Source of the DNA: Bacteroidota bacterium
GTDB lineage: Bacteria; Bacteroidota; Bacteroidia; Flavobacteriales_E; Vicingaceae
Direction: 5' to 3'
Assembly (NCBI GenBank): GCA_016183805.1
Contig: JACPDX010000063.1
Coordinates: 1-60,745 of the forward strand
DNA: 60,745 nucleotides
The position numbers were made by a program, and so were the translations under genes. The notes under the pieces were generated by a model that was not told the DNA's origin, ran no database searches, and saw only the letters and a program-made list of their open reading frames with translations. Below, one piece after another: positions 26,166 to 35,320 of the stretch; the first letter of the stretch is position 1, and every line of letters begins with the position of its first letter.

Positions 26166-27497
26166 TCAAATCTGTTTCTTTTTCCAATTTCCGTATTTTA
26201 AATACAAGTATGAAAACAATCCTAAAAAGCCAAAGTAGATAAATTCGGAAGCCCAAACTACCGGTAAAGATGATTTTAGTACAATGGCAATATAATATGC
26301 TGATGCTAAATAAATGACAATGTTTGTTGCTTCAATTAGTAACGATGTCCGGGTATTTCCGGTTCCCGTAACACCACTGAATAAGATAAAAGAAATGGAA
26401 AAGAAAAACATGGTAAAGTTTATTACCCGTAATGCACCAACAGTTTTGCTAACAAGTTCAGAGCTATTGGTATAAAAACTTGCCAAAAATTCGGGAATAA
26501 AAAAACTGATGAATGATAGAACAAACGTAAATCCTAAACTCATCCAAATTATTTTTTTAATCATACCAAGTACTTCATGGCTTCTTCCTTCTCCGATAAT
26601 ATTGCTTACCAATGTGTTGGTAGCGTTGCTAAAGCCAAACAAAGGAATCATCAACACCATGTATATACTCCGAACAATGTGTGAAACAGCTAATTCGTCT
26701 TCGCCCATTTTTTCGATAATCATAAAAAAGATGAACCACGAACTCAGCGATAAAAAATTCTGCAACATAATGGGAAAACTTATACTAAACATGCGTGATA
26801 AAATTGCTAAATCGAAACGCTGAAAACCAAATAAATTATATTTGTTGAGGTTAACAGTTTTAATGGTGTAAACTACAAAAAATAATAAAGCACAAACCTC
26901 AGAAATTACCGATGCCAGTGCCGCACCTTCTACTCCCATCTCGGGAAAACCAAAATGACCAAATATTAACGTGTAATCCAATAACACATTTATTAACATC
27001 ATTAAAATGGTTACATAGCTGAGTATTTTGGTTTTGGTAATGCCAACATAAAAGGCAATAAATGAAAAGTTTATGAACGCAATAAATACTCCCCAGATAC
27101 GAACTTGAATAAATTCGTTTGCCAAAATTTTTATGTTTTCGGAATGTGTTATTACCTCAAAAAAGTCGAGAGAAAAAAAGCGAACCAGCAAAAAAAGCAA
27201 TAAGGCAAAAGGTAAAATAAAATAAAACGAATGGTCAACAATTTTTCCAATGTGTGAATATTTTTGTTCGCCATTTCGGCGTGCAATAATAATTTGTGCA
27301 CCGGTGGTAAAACCCATTCCGGTAATTATTATTACAAAGTAAAAAATACCTGCGTTCCCTGCTGCACCTAAAGCAGCATTACTAACCTGACCAAGAAAAG
27401 CAGTATCGGTAACGTTTACCACATTTTGAGCAATACCACTAATAATAATGGGTAAAGCTATTTTCCAGATGGATTTGTATGTAATGAGTTTCGACAT
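26166..27497 (-). CDS. MATE family multidrug/sodium efflux transporter
   Basis: 443 residues with about 12 membrane helices in two pseudo-symmetric halves. The N-terminus (WKIALPIIISGIAQNVVNVTDTAFLGQVSNAALGAAG) and IITGMGFTTGAQIIIARRNGE match the MATE family. The second half begins ILSRMFSISFPIMLQNFLSLSSWF. It exports cationic compounds using a Na+ or H+ gradient; substrate unknown. A degenerate CAGTTGTCAGTTGTTAGTTC tract lies between it and rsmD upstream. Confidence 0.92.
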   Translation of the reverse strand: MSKLITYKSIWKIALPIIISGIAQNVVNVTDTAFLGQVSNAALGAAGNAGIFYFVIIITGMGFTTGAQIIIARRNGEQKYSHIGKIVDHSFYFILPFALLLFLLVRFFSLDFFEVITHSENIKILANEFIQVRIWGVFIAFINFSFIAFYVGITKTKILSYVTILMMLINVLLDYTLIFGHFGFPEMGVEGAALASVISEVCALLFFVVYTIKTVNLNKYNLFGFQRFDLAILSRMFSISFPIMLQNFLSLSSWFIFFMIIEKMGEDELAVSHIVRSIYMVLMIPLFGFSNATNTLVSNIIGEGRSHEVLGMIKKIIWMSLGFTFVLSFISFFIPEFLASFYTNSSELVSKTVGALRVINFTMFFFSISFILFSGVTGTGNTRTSLLIEATNIVIYLASAYYIAIVLKSSLPVVWASEFIYFGFLGLFSYLYLKYGNWKKKQI

Positions 27498-27553
27498 TTA
27501 GTTGTCAGTTGTTAGTTCACAGTTCACAGTCTTCAAACTTCGGTCTTCCGACT

Positions 27554-28090
27554 TCACACTAATTTAAACATACTAAAATTTACATTTCCGTATTTTCGTA
27601 GTTGCGAAAAGTTAGGTTGTTTTGATAAATCGGTTCGTTTATCGTGTTCAATAATCAGCCAACCATCTTCTTTTAAAAGGTTAAATTGAAAAACCAAAGT
27701 AGCTATTTCATCAATATTTTTTAAATCGTAAGGAGGATCGGCAAAAATAAAATCGTATTGTTTTTTGTGGTTGTACAAAAATTTAAAAACATCAGCCCTA
27801 AAAGCGTTAATAGTCTTAAGATTAAGCTCTTTTGCTGTGCGTCGAATGAAGTTGTGGCAGTTAAAATTCAAATCAACAGCAGTAATAGATTTGGCGCCTC
27901 GAGAGGCAAATTCATAACTAATGTTTCCCGTTCCACTAAATAAATCCAACACATCAAGTTCATCAATATTAAAGTTGTTTTCTAAAATATTAAACAAGGC
28001 TTCTTTAGCAAAATCGGTGGTTGGTCGAACAGGTAAGTTTTTAGGAGCTACAATGGCTTTTCCTTTATGTAAACCTGAAATTATTCGCAC
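27554..28090 (-). CDS. rsmD: 16S rRNA (guanine(966)-N2)-methyltransferase
   Basis: 178 residues. Family motifs: MRIISGLHKGK at the start, RPTTDFAKEALFNIL, the SAM-binding VLDLFSGTGNISYEFASRGA, and the catalytic FADPPYDL. It modifies G966 in small-subunit rRNA. It overlaps the upstream DUF3822 gene by 10 bp, showing translational coupling; this pairing is typical of Bacteroidota. Confidence 0.95.
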   Translation of the reverse strand: MRIISGLHKGKAIVAPKNLPVRPTTDFAKEALFNILENNFNIDELDVLDLFSGTGNISYEFASRGAKSITAVDLNFNCHNFIRRTAKELNLKTINAFRADVFKFLYNHKKQYDFIFADPPYDLKNIDEIATLVFQFNLLKEDGWLIIEHDKRTDLSKQPNFSQLRKYGNVNFSMFKLV

Positions 28091-28944
28091 AAGTATTGAT
28101 TAAAAAGTGCATAATGATAATGTTTTTGAGTTTTTTCAAAAACATAACTATAATTTAATTCGTTGGGAGTTTCGCAAAAATTAATGGTATGAATGTATTT
28201 ATACAACATGTCGTAAATGGCGGAACTTTTATCCACTTCGCCTGTTAACCGAATAGTTGCTTCGTCGCTTTTTATGTTGAGTTGATTTAAAACAAACAAC
28301 AGATAATAAATAAAGTCTTCACTGGTTTGGTAATTGAAAGAATTGTAGAGTTCTAAGTTTTGATTTTTTATTACAATAATTTGGAAAGAATTGGGCAACA
28401 CATGCACATCAACTACTGATAATGATTTTGATTTTTTTGCATACAGTAATGAAGACTCTATTAATGCGGTAGAAAAATGGTGAAATACCGTATTTTCTAT
28501 TTTATCAAAAGCTCCAATAATATAATCAGGTATTGAATACACATTATAAGCAGAAACGTTGATAAGGTAATCAGAACAAAAAATATCTTCTTCCTGTGTT
28601 GCAAAATTAAATTGATGATAACTTTTTAATTCACTCTCTTGGTAAATAGGTTTTGGGATTAACGTAGCACGATTATTTACATAAGAAACGATAACTTTAT
28701 TGAACGTTTTTTTTAGTAAAGGAGCTTGTTCCAAAAATTCTTTAAGTGGATTTAAAATGGAATAATCGTTGTACACCTCATTAAAAATATAACTTTCTAA
28801 ACCAATAAACGTATTCGACTGGTTGTTAAAAACAGTATAACTTAAACCATTTTTACTCAATTGTAAAAACACTTGATATTCGTTTGTTTTTAAATCAGAG
28901 AATGATTTATCAAAAAAAGAAGTATGTTTTTGAAAGTTTGCCAT
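28081..28944 (-). CDS. DUF3822 family protein
   Basis: 287 residues from ATG 28944 (MANFQKHTSFFDKSF); the TTG at 28965 is less likely. Family hallmarks are FDKSFSDLKTNEYQVFLQLS at the start and HYHYALFNQYLCE at the end. The fold is likely actin-like/ASKHA (VVDVHVLPNSFQIIVIKNQN), but the function is not established. It is coupled to rsmD by a 10-bp overlap. Confidence 0.85.
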   Translation of the reverse strand: MANFQKHTSFFDKSFSDLKTNEYQVFLQLSKNGLSYTVFNNQSNTFIGLESYIFNEVYNDYSILNPLKEFLEQAPLLKKTFNKVIVSYVNNRATLIPKPIYQESELKSYHQFNFATQEEDIFCSDYLINVSAYNVYSIPDYIIGAFDKIENTVFHHFSTALIESSLLYAKKSKSLSVVDVHVLPNSFQIIVIKNQNLELYNSFNYQTSEDFIYYLLFVLNQLNIKSDEATIRLTGEVDKSSAIYDMLYKYIHTINFCETPNELNYSYVFEKTQKHYHYALFNQYLCE

Positions 28945-28963
28945 TTGGTGAAATAAAGTTAAC

Positions 28964-28992
28964 AAAAAAGGATATGAATTTCATATCCTTTT
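28964..28992 (-). terminator. Terminator of the hypothetical membrane protein gene
   Basis: A 13-bp stem (AAAAGGATATGAA and complement, one base in the loop) ends in T residues on the minus strand. It lies about 38 bases after the stop codon of the gene ending at 29030 and just before the DUF3822 start. Confidence 0.75.
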
Positions 28993-29002
28993 CATCTACG
29001 TC

Positions 29003-29022
29003 ATTCCTGCGTAGGCAGGAAT
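29003..29022. repeat. Solo copy of the CCTGCGTAGGCAGG palindrome family
   Basis: ATTCCTGC-GTAG-GCAGGAAT, an 8-bp stem with a 4-base loop, followed by TCTTTTTTTT. It is the same palindrome found at 35.0 kb and in the cluster at 46.3-46.9 kb. Confidence 0.85.
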
Positions 29023-29029
29023 CTTTTTT

Positions 29030-29626
29030 TTAATCCCAGTTACCATTTATTGAAGGTTCTGTCATAGAACCTAAAATAAGAGCTTGAGTCATATCAATAC
29101 CTTCGTTATCGGTTTTTAAACCTTTAAAAACTTCGGTGTAAGGAGCAGTAACTTCAAACACTTTAACTTTCACTTTTCCTTTTTCAATTTCACCTGAATT
29201 AATCGAAAATTGTGCTCCACCAGAAAAAGGAATAATTGCCAATGAATCCACTACTTGTTGAAAATTATCTTTAAATAATTCTTCTCTTACAGCAATTTTG
29301 CTGGTATCTCTCACAATAATTCCCATGGCTAATGCTTTTGCTTCCTGACCCAACAAACTATCAGGAACAACACCTATTGCTTTAACAACAATTAATGAAT
29401 CGTTTTCTAAAAAGTTTTTCAATTGGTCAAACGATTTGGCATATTCGCCACGAACTTTTTTATAATTGATTTGAGCTTCTTTAATCTGTTCTAAACGTTC
29501 AATAACAACGCTTTTTCTATGTCGAACTTCTTTTTCTAACTCAATTTTACTGTCAATACTGTCATAAATTAAATAGCCCATAAAAGCTGAAGCTACAATA
29601 AGAACAAGTTGAATTGCTAATTTCAT
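29030..29626 (-). CDS. Hypothetical membrane-anchored coiled-coil protein
   Basis: 198 residues. One N-terminal membrane helix (about 4-22, IQLVLIVASAFMGYLIY) is followed by a charged coiled coil (about 28-75, IELEKEVRHRKSVVIERLEQI) and a C-terminal beta region with conserved-looking FSGGAQFSINSG and FEVTAPYTEVF segments. It probably faces the periplasm. It is a conserved hypothetical type in Bacteroidota as far as I can judge; no function assigned. Confidence 0.7.
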   Translation of the reverse strand: MKLAIQLVLIVASAFMGYLIYDSIDSKIELEKEVRHRKSVVIERLEQIKEAQINYKKVRGEYAKSFDQLKNFLENDSLIVVKAIGVVPDSLLGQEAKALAMGIIVRDTSKIAVREELFKDNFQQVVDSLAIIPFSGGAQFSINSGEIEKGKVKVKVFEVTAPYTEVFKGLKTDNEGIDMTQALILGSMTEPSINGNWD

Positions 29627-29784
29627 ACGTCTAGTTTAATTTGTTTTTTAATTGTACACAAATCTACAATTTTTTTTATCCTATTAAAACGCTAAACTAA
29701 AATTTAATGCTCGATTAATTATATTAATTCATTATAGGTCGTTTTTTTGGAATTAACGGTAACTTTAGAGGCTGTTTTTTTATT

Positions 29785-31215
29785 ATGCATAACCTATTTT
29801 ATCAATCACTTCTCGAACATTTTGGTTTTACGCCAACCAAAAACCAAAAAAAAGTTATTGGTGAACTAACCGATTTTACTTTTTCTACTATTCCAAAAAG
29901 TGCGTTTGTGCTAAAAGGTTATGCAGGAACCGGAAAAACTTCTATTATTGGAGCATTGGTTAAAACCCTGCCCAATTTTAATTTTGATTCGGTGTTGTTG
30001 GCACCAACGGGTAGAGCTGCAAAAGTGTTGTCTAATTATTCAGGAAAGCCAGCTTTTACCATTCATAAAATGATTTACCAGTTAAAATCGGGAGGAGATG
30101 GTTATACCCGATTTGTGTTAAGAGAAAATAAGTTTGAAAATACGCTTTTTTTAGTTGATGAAGCATCAATGATTGGTGATGGGTCTGGTTTACTCAATGC
30201 CAGCTGGGGAGAAACCAAAAGTTTGTTGGATGATTTACTCAATTATGTCTTTGCTGGAAGAAATTGCAAACTCATTTTAATTGGTGATACTGCTCAACTT
30301 CCTCCCGTTGGAAGCGATTTAAGTCCAGCATTGGATGAAGATTTTATGTATAAATCCTATCATTTAAACCTTTCTTTTTATGAATTAAATGAGGTGGTTC
30401 GTCAGAAAAAAACTTCAGAAATTTTAAAATTGGCAACATCGCTCCGGAATAAAATTCAGGAAGAAAACTATCAGTTGCCATTGCTACAAGTTAAAGAATT
30501 GGATGTTGACGTAAAAATTATTACCGGTGTAGAACTGGAAGATGAGCTAAATAGTGCTTATGGAAAATATGGCGATGAAAATGTGATGGTGATTTGCCGA
30601 AGTAACAAAAGAGCAAATTTGTTTAACCTGCAAATCAGGTCGAGAATAAAATGGTTGGAAGATGAAATTGCTTCGGGCGATTTTATGATGGTGGTAAAGA
30701 ACAATTATTTTTGGCTCGACGATTCCTCAAAAGCTGGTTTTATAGCCAATGGTGATATTGTTGAAATTTTAAAAATTAGGGGAGAGGAAGAACAATATGG
30801 TTTTCGGTTTGCAACGATTACTGTTCGGATGCTTGATTATCCTGATGAAAATAATCTGGAGGTAAAAATTTTACTGGAAAGTATTTTATCCGATTCATCT
30901 TCATTGTCTTCTGCCCGATTTAGAGAATTGTATGATGCTATTTCGGAAGAATACAGTTACGAACCCAACCGAAAAAAACGAAACGAATTGATTCGAAAAA
31001 ATCCATATTACCAAGCCTTACAAGTAAAATTTGCCAATGCTGTTACCTGCCACAAATCACAAGGCGGACAATGGGATGTGGTATTTGTTGAGCAAGGTTA
31101 TTTAACCGAAGAAATGATTAACATGGAATATTTGCGTTGGTTATACACCGCAGTAACCAGAGCCAAACAAGTGCTTTATTTGGTAAATTTTAACGAAGAG
31201 TTTTTTGAAAAATAA
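29785..31215 (+). CDS. RecD-like superfamily 1 DNA helicase
   Basis: 476 residues. Motifs in order: Walker A GYAGTGKTS (about 45-53), LLAPTGRAAKVLS (motif Ia), LVDEASMIGD (Walker B, about 126), LILIGDTAQLPPVG (motif III), FYELNEVVRQ (motif IV), a linker with an OB/SH3-like insertion, then the UvrD-type C-terminal motifs TCHKSQGGQWDVVFVEQG (V) and YTAVTRAKQVLYLV (VI). Length is that of stand-alone RecD2-like or Dda-like helicases, not of the RecBCD subunit. It probably unwinds DNA in repair or replication restart. Convergent with the lipoprotein gene, 1 bp apart. Confidence 0.88.
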   Translation: MHNLFYQSLLEHFGFTPTKNQKKVIGELTDFTFSTIPKSAFVLKGYAGTGKTSIIGALVKTLPNFNFDSVLLAPTGRAAKVLSNYSGKPAFTIHKMIYQLKSGGDGYTRFVLRENKFENTLFLVDEASMIGDGSGLLNASWGETKSLLDDLLNYVFAGRNCKLILIGDTAQLPPVGSDLSPALDEDFMYKSYHLNLSFYELNEVVRQKKTSEILKLATSLRNKIQEENYQLPLLQVKELDVDVKIITGVELEDELNSAYGKYGDENVMVICRSNKRANLFNLQIRSRIKWLEDEIASGDFMMVVKNNYFWLDDSSKAGFIANGDIVEILKIRGEEEQYGFRFATITVRMLDYPDENNLEVKILLESILSDSSSLSSARFRELYDAISEEYSYEPNRKKRNELIRKNPYYQALQVKFANAVTCHKSQGGQWDVVFVEQGYLTEEMINMEYLRWLYTAVTRAKQVLYLVNFNEEFFEK

Positions 31216-31216
31216 A

Positions 31217-31669
31217 CTACTTACAAGCTTTAACCTTTTTTTCGTGAGCTTGTTTTGCCTCTTGTGTGGATTGATTACCTTCAAACAATATTTTACATTC
31301 GCCAGTTTTCATGGCAGTTAATTCTTCCAAAGCTTTATCCGATTCTGCTTCATCTTCCGACTCCAACACTATTTTTTCTAATTTTCGTTGTTTTTTTACA
31401 CAATCGCAAAACGACATACCGCCTTCTTCAACTTTAGGTTGATTGTTGTTTGCTTTCATGGCTTCTTGCAAAGTCATTTCTTTTGAGTCATCTACTTCTT
31501 CCTGATAAACCCCGGTTGAACTGGTATCGGCAGCAGTAAATTCTGCATTGGGGTCTTCAATTGTTATAGCGGTTGAATCGGTTAATTCTGCATCAGAATT
31601 ACTATCTGAAACACAAGAAAATGCTGTTAATGCTATTAAAGTAAGGGTTGTAAGTTTTTTAATCATCAT
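31217..31669 (-). CDS. Small acidic lipoprotein
   Basis: 150 residues, lipoprotein signal MMIKKLTTLTLIALTAFSC. The mature protein is Asp/Glu/Ser/Thr-rich. The C-terminal third has three cysteines in MSFCDCVKKQRKLEKIV and KTGECKILF plus a terminal Cys-Lys, suggesting disulfides and a helical core. Similar cysteine-containing lipoproteins are common in Bacteroidota. Function unknown. Confidence 0.7.
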   Translation of the reverse strand: MMIKKLTTLTLIALTAFSCVSDSNSDAELTDSTAITIEDPNAEFTAADTSSTGVYQEEVDDSKEMTLQEAMKANNNQPKVEEGGMSFCDCVKKQRKLEKIVLESEDEAESDKALEELTAMKTGECKILFEGNQSTQEAKQAHEKKVKACK

Positions 31670-31703
31670 TTATTTTTTTAATAAAAGTAGCAAAAAATTT
31701 TAG

Positions 31704-33179
31704 TTATTTGGAAAAACTCTGTAAGTCGGAAAGTTTTTTATAAACACCAGGAAGTTTTATAAGTTCGGAATGTGTACCTCGTTCTACAATTTTTCCTTTT
31801 TGAATAACCAAAATTTCATCGGCATGTTGGATAGTAGATAATCGGTGGGCGATAACAATTGAGGTCCTGTTTTGCATCAATTTAAACAAAGCATCTTGCA
31901 CCAATTTTTCTGATTCGGTATCGAGTGCCGACGTTGCTTCATCTAAAATTAAAATCGAAGGGTTTTTTAAAACTGCTCTTGCAATGCTTATACGTTGTCG
32001 TTGTCCACCCGATAATTTGCTACCTCTATCACCAATAGTAGTTTCATAACCATTTTCCATTTGCATAATAAAATCATGGGCATTTGCAATTTTTGCAGCT
32101 TCTATAACTTGTTCTTTGGTTGCATTTTTAGTTCCTAAAGTAATGTTGTTAAAAATGCTCTCATTAAACAAAATCGATTCTTGGGTTACAATACCCATTA
32201 AGCTCCTCAAGTTATTAAGCGTCAAATCTTTTATGTTGATGTCGTCGATTAAAATTTCGCCTGTTTCTAAATCGTAAAAACGTGGTAATAAATCGGCTAA
32301 AGTAGATTTTCCGCCTCCTGATTCTCCAACTAATGCAATGGTTTTTCCTTTTTCGATGGTAAAATCAATTCCATTTAAAACAGTTTGTTGTTCGTACGAA
32401 AAGTGAACATTTTTATAAACTATAGATTTAGAAAAACGATCAATTTTTTTAGGATTTATTGGGTCAACAATTAAATTTTTAACCGATAAAACTTGTTCAA
32501 TTCTGTCGGATGACGCAGCACCTTTAAGCACAATTGCGTAAGCTGTTGAGAATGCTTTTACCGGGCTTAATAACCTAGCAAAAACAATGATATAACCAAA
32601 AAATTCAGCTCCTGTAAACGACGAATCTCCTTGAAGCACCAATCGTCCTCCATAAAAAGCCAACGTTACCATAACTGTTGTTCCCAAAAATTCGCTAAGC
32701 GGTGAAGCTGAATCAGCCTTTCTAGCCATTTTTAAAGTTAATTTTGTATGGTTTTGGTTCAAGTTATCAAATTTCTCAGCAATATGCTCTTCGGCATTAA
32801 AAGCTTTTATAATCCTTAATCCACCCAATGTTTCTTCGATACTCGATAAAATCATTCCCATCATGTCTTGAACTTTTGATGATGAGCGTTTTAAACTTTT
32901 TCCCAATTGACCAATAATAAATCCACTAACAGGTAATAAAATCATGGCAAAAAGTGTAAGCTGGGGATTCATTACCACTAAAACAGATATGGAGAGAATT
33001 ACAGCAAAAGGTTCTCTAAAAATCATTTCCAAGGAATTTAAAATGGACCATTCAACCTCTTGAACATCTGAGGTCATACGAGACATGATGTCACCTTTTC
33101 TTTGCTCAGAATAATAAGATAAAGGGAGGTCTAACGTTTTTTGATGTATTTTCCTTCTTAAATCTCTAAATATCGACAT
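31704..33179 (-). CDS. ABC exporter, C-terminal part (rest of TMD plus ATPase), disrupted gene
   Basis: 491 residues. It begins MSIFRDLRRKIHQKTLDLPLSYYSE, corresponding to the coupling segment after transmembrane helix 2 of an MsbA-type exporter, so the first two helices are missing here and lie in the overlapping upstream frame. The ATPase is complete: Walker A GESGGGKST, Q-loop IVTQESILF, signature LSGGQRQR, Walker B ILILDEATSALD, and H-loop VIAHRLSTI. The family flips lipids or exports drugs. With part of helix 2 deleted it is unlikely to fold normally, unless re-initiation at 33179 yields a working two-chain protein. Confidence 0.85.
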   Translation of the reverse strand: MSIFRDLRRKIHQKTLDLPLSYYSEQRKGDIMSRMTSDVQEVEWSILNSLEMIFREPFAVILSISVLVVMNPQLTLFAMILLPVSGFIIGQLGKSLKRSSSKVQDMMGMILSSIEETLGGLRIIKAFNAEEHIAEKFDNLNQNHTKLTLKMARKADSASPLSEFLGTTVMVTLAFYGGRLVLQGDSSFTGAEFFGYIIVFARLLSPVKAFSTAYAIVLKGAASSDRIEQVLSVKNLIVDPINPKKIDRFSKSIVYKNVHFSYEQQTVLNGIDFTIEKGKTIALVGESGGGKSTLADLLPRFYDLETGEILIDDINIKDLTLNNLRSLMGIVTQESILFNESIFNNITLGTKNATKEQVIEAAKIANAHDFIMQMENGYETTIGDRGSKLSGGQRQRISIARAVLKNPSILILDEATSALDTESEKLVQDALFKLMQNRTSIVIAHRLSTIQHADEILVIQKGKIVERGTHSELIKLPGVYKKLSDLQSFSK

Positions 33180-33493
33180 ACATTTTTAAGAAAAAACAAT
33201 ATGCCAACAATGATACATACAAATAGCAATGCCGCAATTTTATCGTTGCTTTCAATGATTTGACCTAACGTGTAATTGTAATAGGCTTCTACATATTGTT
33301 TGGTATATGCAAATTCAGGTTTTTCGGTTACCGGAATGCTTGATGATTGATTAAACAACAAGTTTAAAAAAGGAATAAACAGCATGACTGAAAGCAACTC
33401 AAAAATGACCGAAAAAATATTGAAAATAACATTTAGTAAGGCGTAGAATTTATATCCACCTGCATACTTTAATATCTTTGCAAAACTTTTCAT
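33158..33493 (-). pseudogene. ABC exporter, N-terminal fragment (helices 1-2)
   Basis: 111 residues starting MKSFAKILKYAGGYKFYALLNV, as in Bacteroidota MsbA-like exporters, with helix 1 and most of helix 2 (ALLFVCIIVGILFFLKNVCRY). The frame then hits a stop. Homologues continue for about 14 further residues (a segment of the form L-hydrophobic-APIRNG-V) into RDLR, which appears only in the next frame. So a deletion of roughly 40-45 bp with a frame change has removed the end of helix 2. Ends overlap the downstream frame by 22 bp. Confidence 0.75.
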
Positions 33494-33503
33494 GGTGTTA
33501 CTT

Positions 33504-34859
33504 TTAAATCAAATCAACTCCGGTAAAAGTGAAAGGAGAAATCAATCGCAACTCCTTTTTAACTTCTTCACTTACGTTTAGTGTTTCTATAAAATTGGCA
33601 ATAGAAGTAGCCGTAATTTTTTCGTTGGTTCGGGTCAATTCTTTCAATGCTTCGTAGGGTTTTGGATAGCCTTCACGACGCAAAACAGTTTGAATGGCTT
33701 CAGCAGCAACCGCCCAGTTGTCTTCCAAATCGGCATGAATTTTTGCTTCATTAATAATTAATTTATTTAATCCTTTTAGTAAGGAAGCTAATGCCAAAAC
33801 AGTATGACCAATCGGAACACCAACATTACGTAAAACAGTAGAATCGGTTAAATCGCGTTGCAAACGAGAAATAGGCAACTTAGCCGACAAGTGTTCGAAA
33901 ATGGCATTTGCTAATCCTAAATTTCCTTCCGAATTTTCAAAATCGATAGGATTAACCTTATGTGGCATTGCCGAAGAACCAATTTCTCCTTCTTTTATTT
34001 TTTGTTTAAAATAGTCCATCGAAACGTACGTCCATACGTCACGATCTAAATCTATTAAAATGGTATTGATGCGTTTTAGCCCGTCGAAAAGTGCAGCTAA
34101 ATTATCGTAATGCTCAATTTGTGTAGTGGTTTGCGAACGGCTCAATCCCAATTGGTTGTTTACAAAATCATTAGAAAATTCTACCCAATTGTAGTTAGGA
34201 TAAGCCACATGGTGAGCATTTAAGTTTCCCGTTGCACCACCAAATTTTGCTGAAAACGGAACGGCTTTTACTTGCTCCAATTGTTTTTCGAGACGTTCAA
34301 CAAACACATAAAACTCCTTACCCAATTTGGTTGGAGAAGCAGGTTGTCCGTGTGTTTTTGCCAACATGGGTATGTTTGCCCATGCTGCCGATAGTTCTTT
34401 TAGCTTAGCCAAACAATCGTTTAACAATGGGTAATAAACGGCAACCAAAGCCTCTTTAATTGAAAGTGGAACGGCAGTGTTGTTAATGTCTTGTGAGGTT
34501 AAACCAAAGTGAACAAATTCTTTGTAAGCGGAGTTGATTCCCAACACATCGAATTTCTTTTTAATAAAATATTCAACGGCTTTGACATCGTGGTTGGTTA
34601 CTTTTTCTTCGTCTTTTACCGACAACATATCAGCCTCCGATAAGTTTTGGTAAATGTTGCGAAGGGCAGGGTAAAGGCTTTTATCAAAACCTTGTAGCTG
34701 AGGCAAAGGCAATTCGCACAAGGCAATAAAATATTCAATTTCTACACGAATACGGTATTGTATCAGTGCAGCTTCCGAAAAATAGGGAGCTAAACTTTCT
34801 GTGGTTTTTCTATACCTTCCGTCGATAGGTGAAATTGCTGTTAATGCCGAAAAATTCAT
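33504..34859 (-). CDS. purB: Adenylosuccinate lyase
   Basis: 451 residues from ATG 34859 (MNFSALTAISPIDGRYR). The fumarase/aspartase superfamily signature is intact: GSSAMPHKVNPIDFEN, with the flexible-loop serine. FGLTSQDINNTAVP and KTHGQPASPTKLGKE are also diagnostic. It acts twice in purine synthesis, releasing fumarate from SAICAR and adenylosuccinate. The closest relatives by pattern are the bacterial PurB of the E. coli type. A -7 box (TACTTTTG, minus strand, 34886-34893) lies 27 bases upstream. Only 10 bp separate it from the broken ABC gene downstream. Confidence 0.96.
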   Translation of the reverse strand: MNFSALTAISPIDGRYRKTTESLAPYFSEAALIQYRIRVEIEYFIALCELPLPQLQGFDKSLYPALRNIYQNLSEADMLSVKDEEKVTNHDVKAVEYFIKKKFDVLGINSAYKEFVHFGLTSQDINNTAVPLSIKEALVAVYYPLLNDCLAKLKELSAAWANIPMLAKTHGQPASPTKLGKEFYVFVERLEKQLEQVKAVPFSAKFGGATGNLNAHHVAYPNYNWVEFSNDFVNNQLGLSRSQTTTQIEHYDNLAALFDGLKRINTILIDLDRDVWTYVSMDYFKQKIKEGEIGSSAMPHKVNPIDFENSEGNLGLANAIFEHLSAKLPISRLQRDLTDSTVLRNVGVPIGHTVLALASLLKGLNKLIINEAKIHADLEDNWAVAAEAIQTVLRREGYPKPYEALKELTRTNEKITATSIANFIETLNVSEEVKKELRLISPFTFTGVDLI

Positions 34860-34924
34860 TTTATTATCCAATTTTTGTAAGGATACAAAAGTATTATTTT
34901 ATATCGAATTAAGGGAATGTTGTG

Positions 34925-35043
34925 TTAACTACGTTTCTGAGAAGGTAGATATGAATTTTTTTTATTTGGTCTAGACTCCTGCCTTCGCAGGAGAGAAGTA
35001 GATTTGTGTTGACTTCGTTCCTGCGTAGGCAGGAATCCAGTTT
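34925..35043. repeat. Composite palindromic repeat (two CCTGC/GCAGG hairpins)
   Basis: Contains CTCCTGC-CTTC-GCAGGAG (34976-34993) and TTCCTGC-GTAG-GCAGGAA (35018-35035), with the flanks GGTCTAGA and AATCCAGTTTT that also accompany the copies at 46.3-46.9 kb. No gene lies in the 192 bp between purB and the next ORF. Confidence 0.85.
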
Positions 35044-35051
35044 TATAAGTT

Positions 35052-35312
35052 TTATTTAAGCCATTTATATACTTTTTTTCCGATGTAGATAATAGCAATA
35101 ATATTTAATAAGATCCATAAATTGTATGAAATGTATAGAATTTTTTCAGTCGTATTCATACTTACTAAACTCCAATATTCTCCTTTTGAACTATCATAAT
35201 TATCATCATAACCCATTAGAAGTAAACTAAGTATAAAAAAAATAAAAATATCTGCAGAAATTAGAGCTAGCCAATAAATGATATCAGTTAATCTAATTTT
35301 TATTTTTTTCAT
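35052..35312 (-). CDS. Hypothetical small membrane protein
   Basis: 86 residues with two membrane helices (about 13-33 and 60-78) and a basic tail (GKKVYKWLK). An 8-bp gap to the upstream lipocalin-like gene on the same strand suggests co-transcription. No family recognised. Confidence 0.6.
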   Translation of the reverse strand: MKKIKIRLTDIIYWLALISADIFIFFILSLLLMGYDDNYDSSKGEYWSLVSMNTTEKILYISYNLWILLNIIAIIYIGKKVYKWLK

Positions 35313-35320
35313 GGTTCGAT

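Noticed and set aside
28964-29022. Small RNA gene suspected from two adjacent hairpins
   Set aside because: One hairpin is a terminator on the minus strand and the other a dispersed palindrome; no promoter between them.
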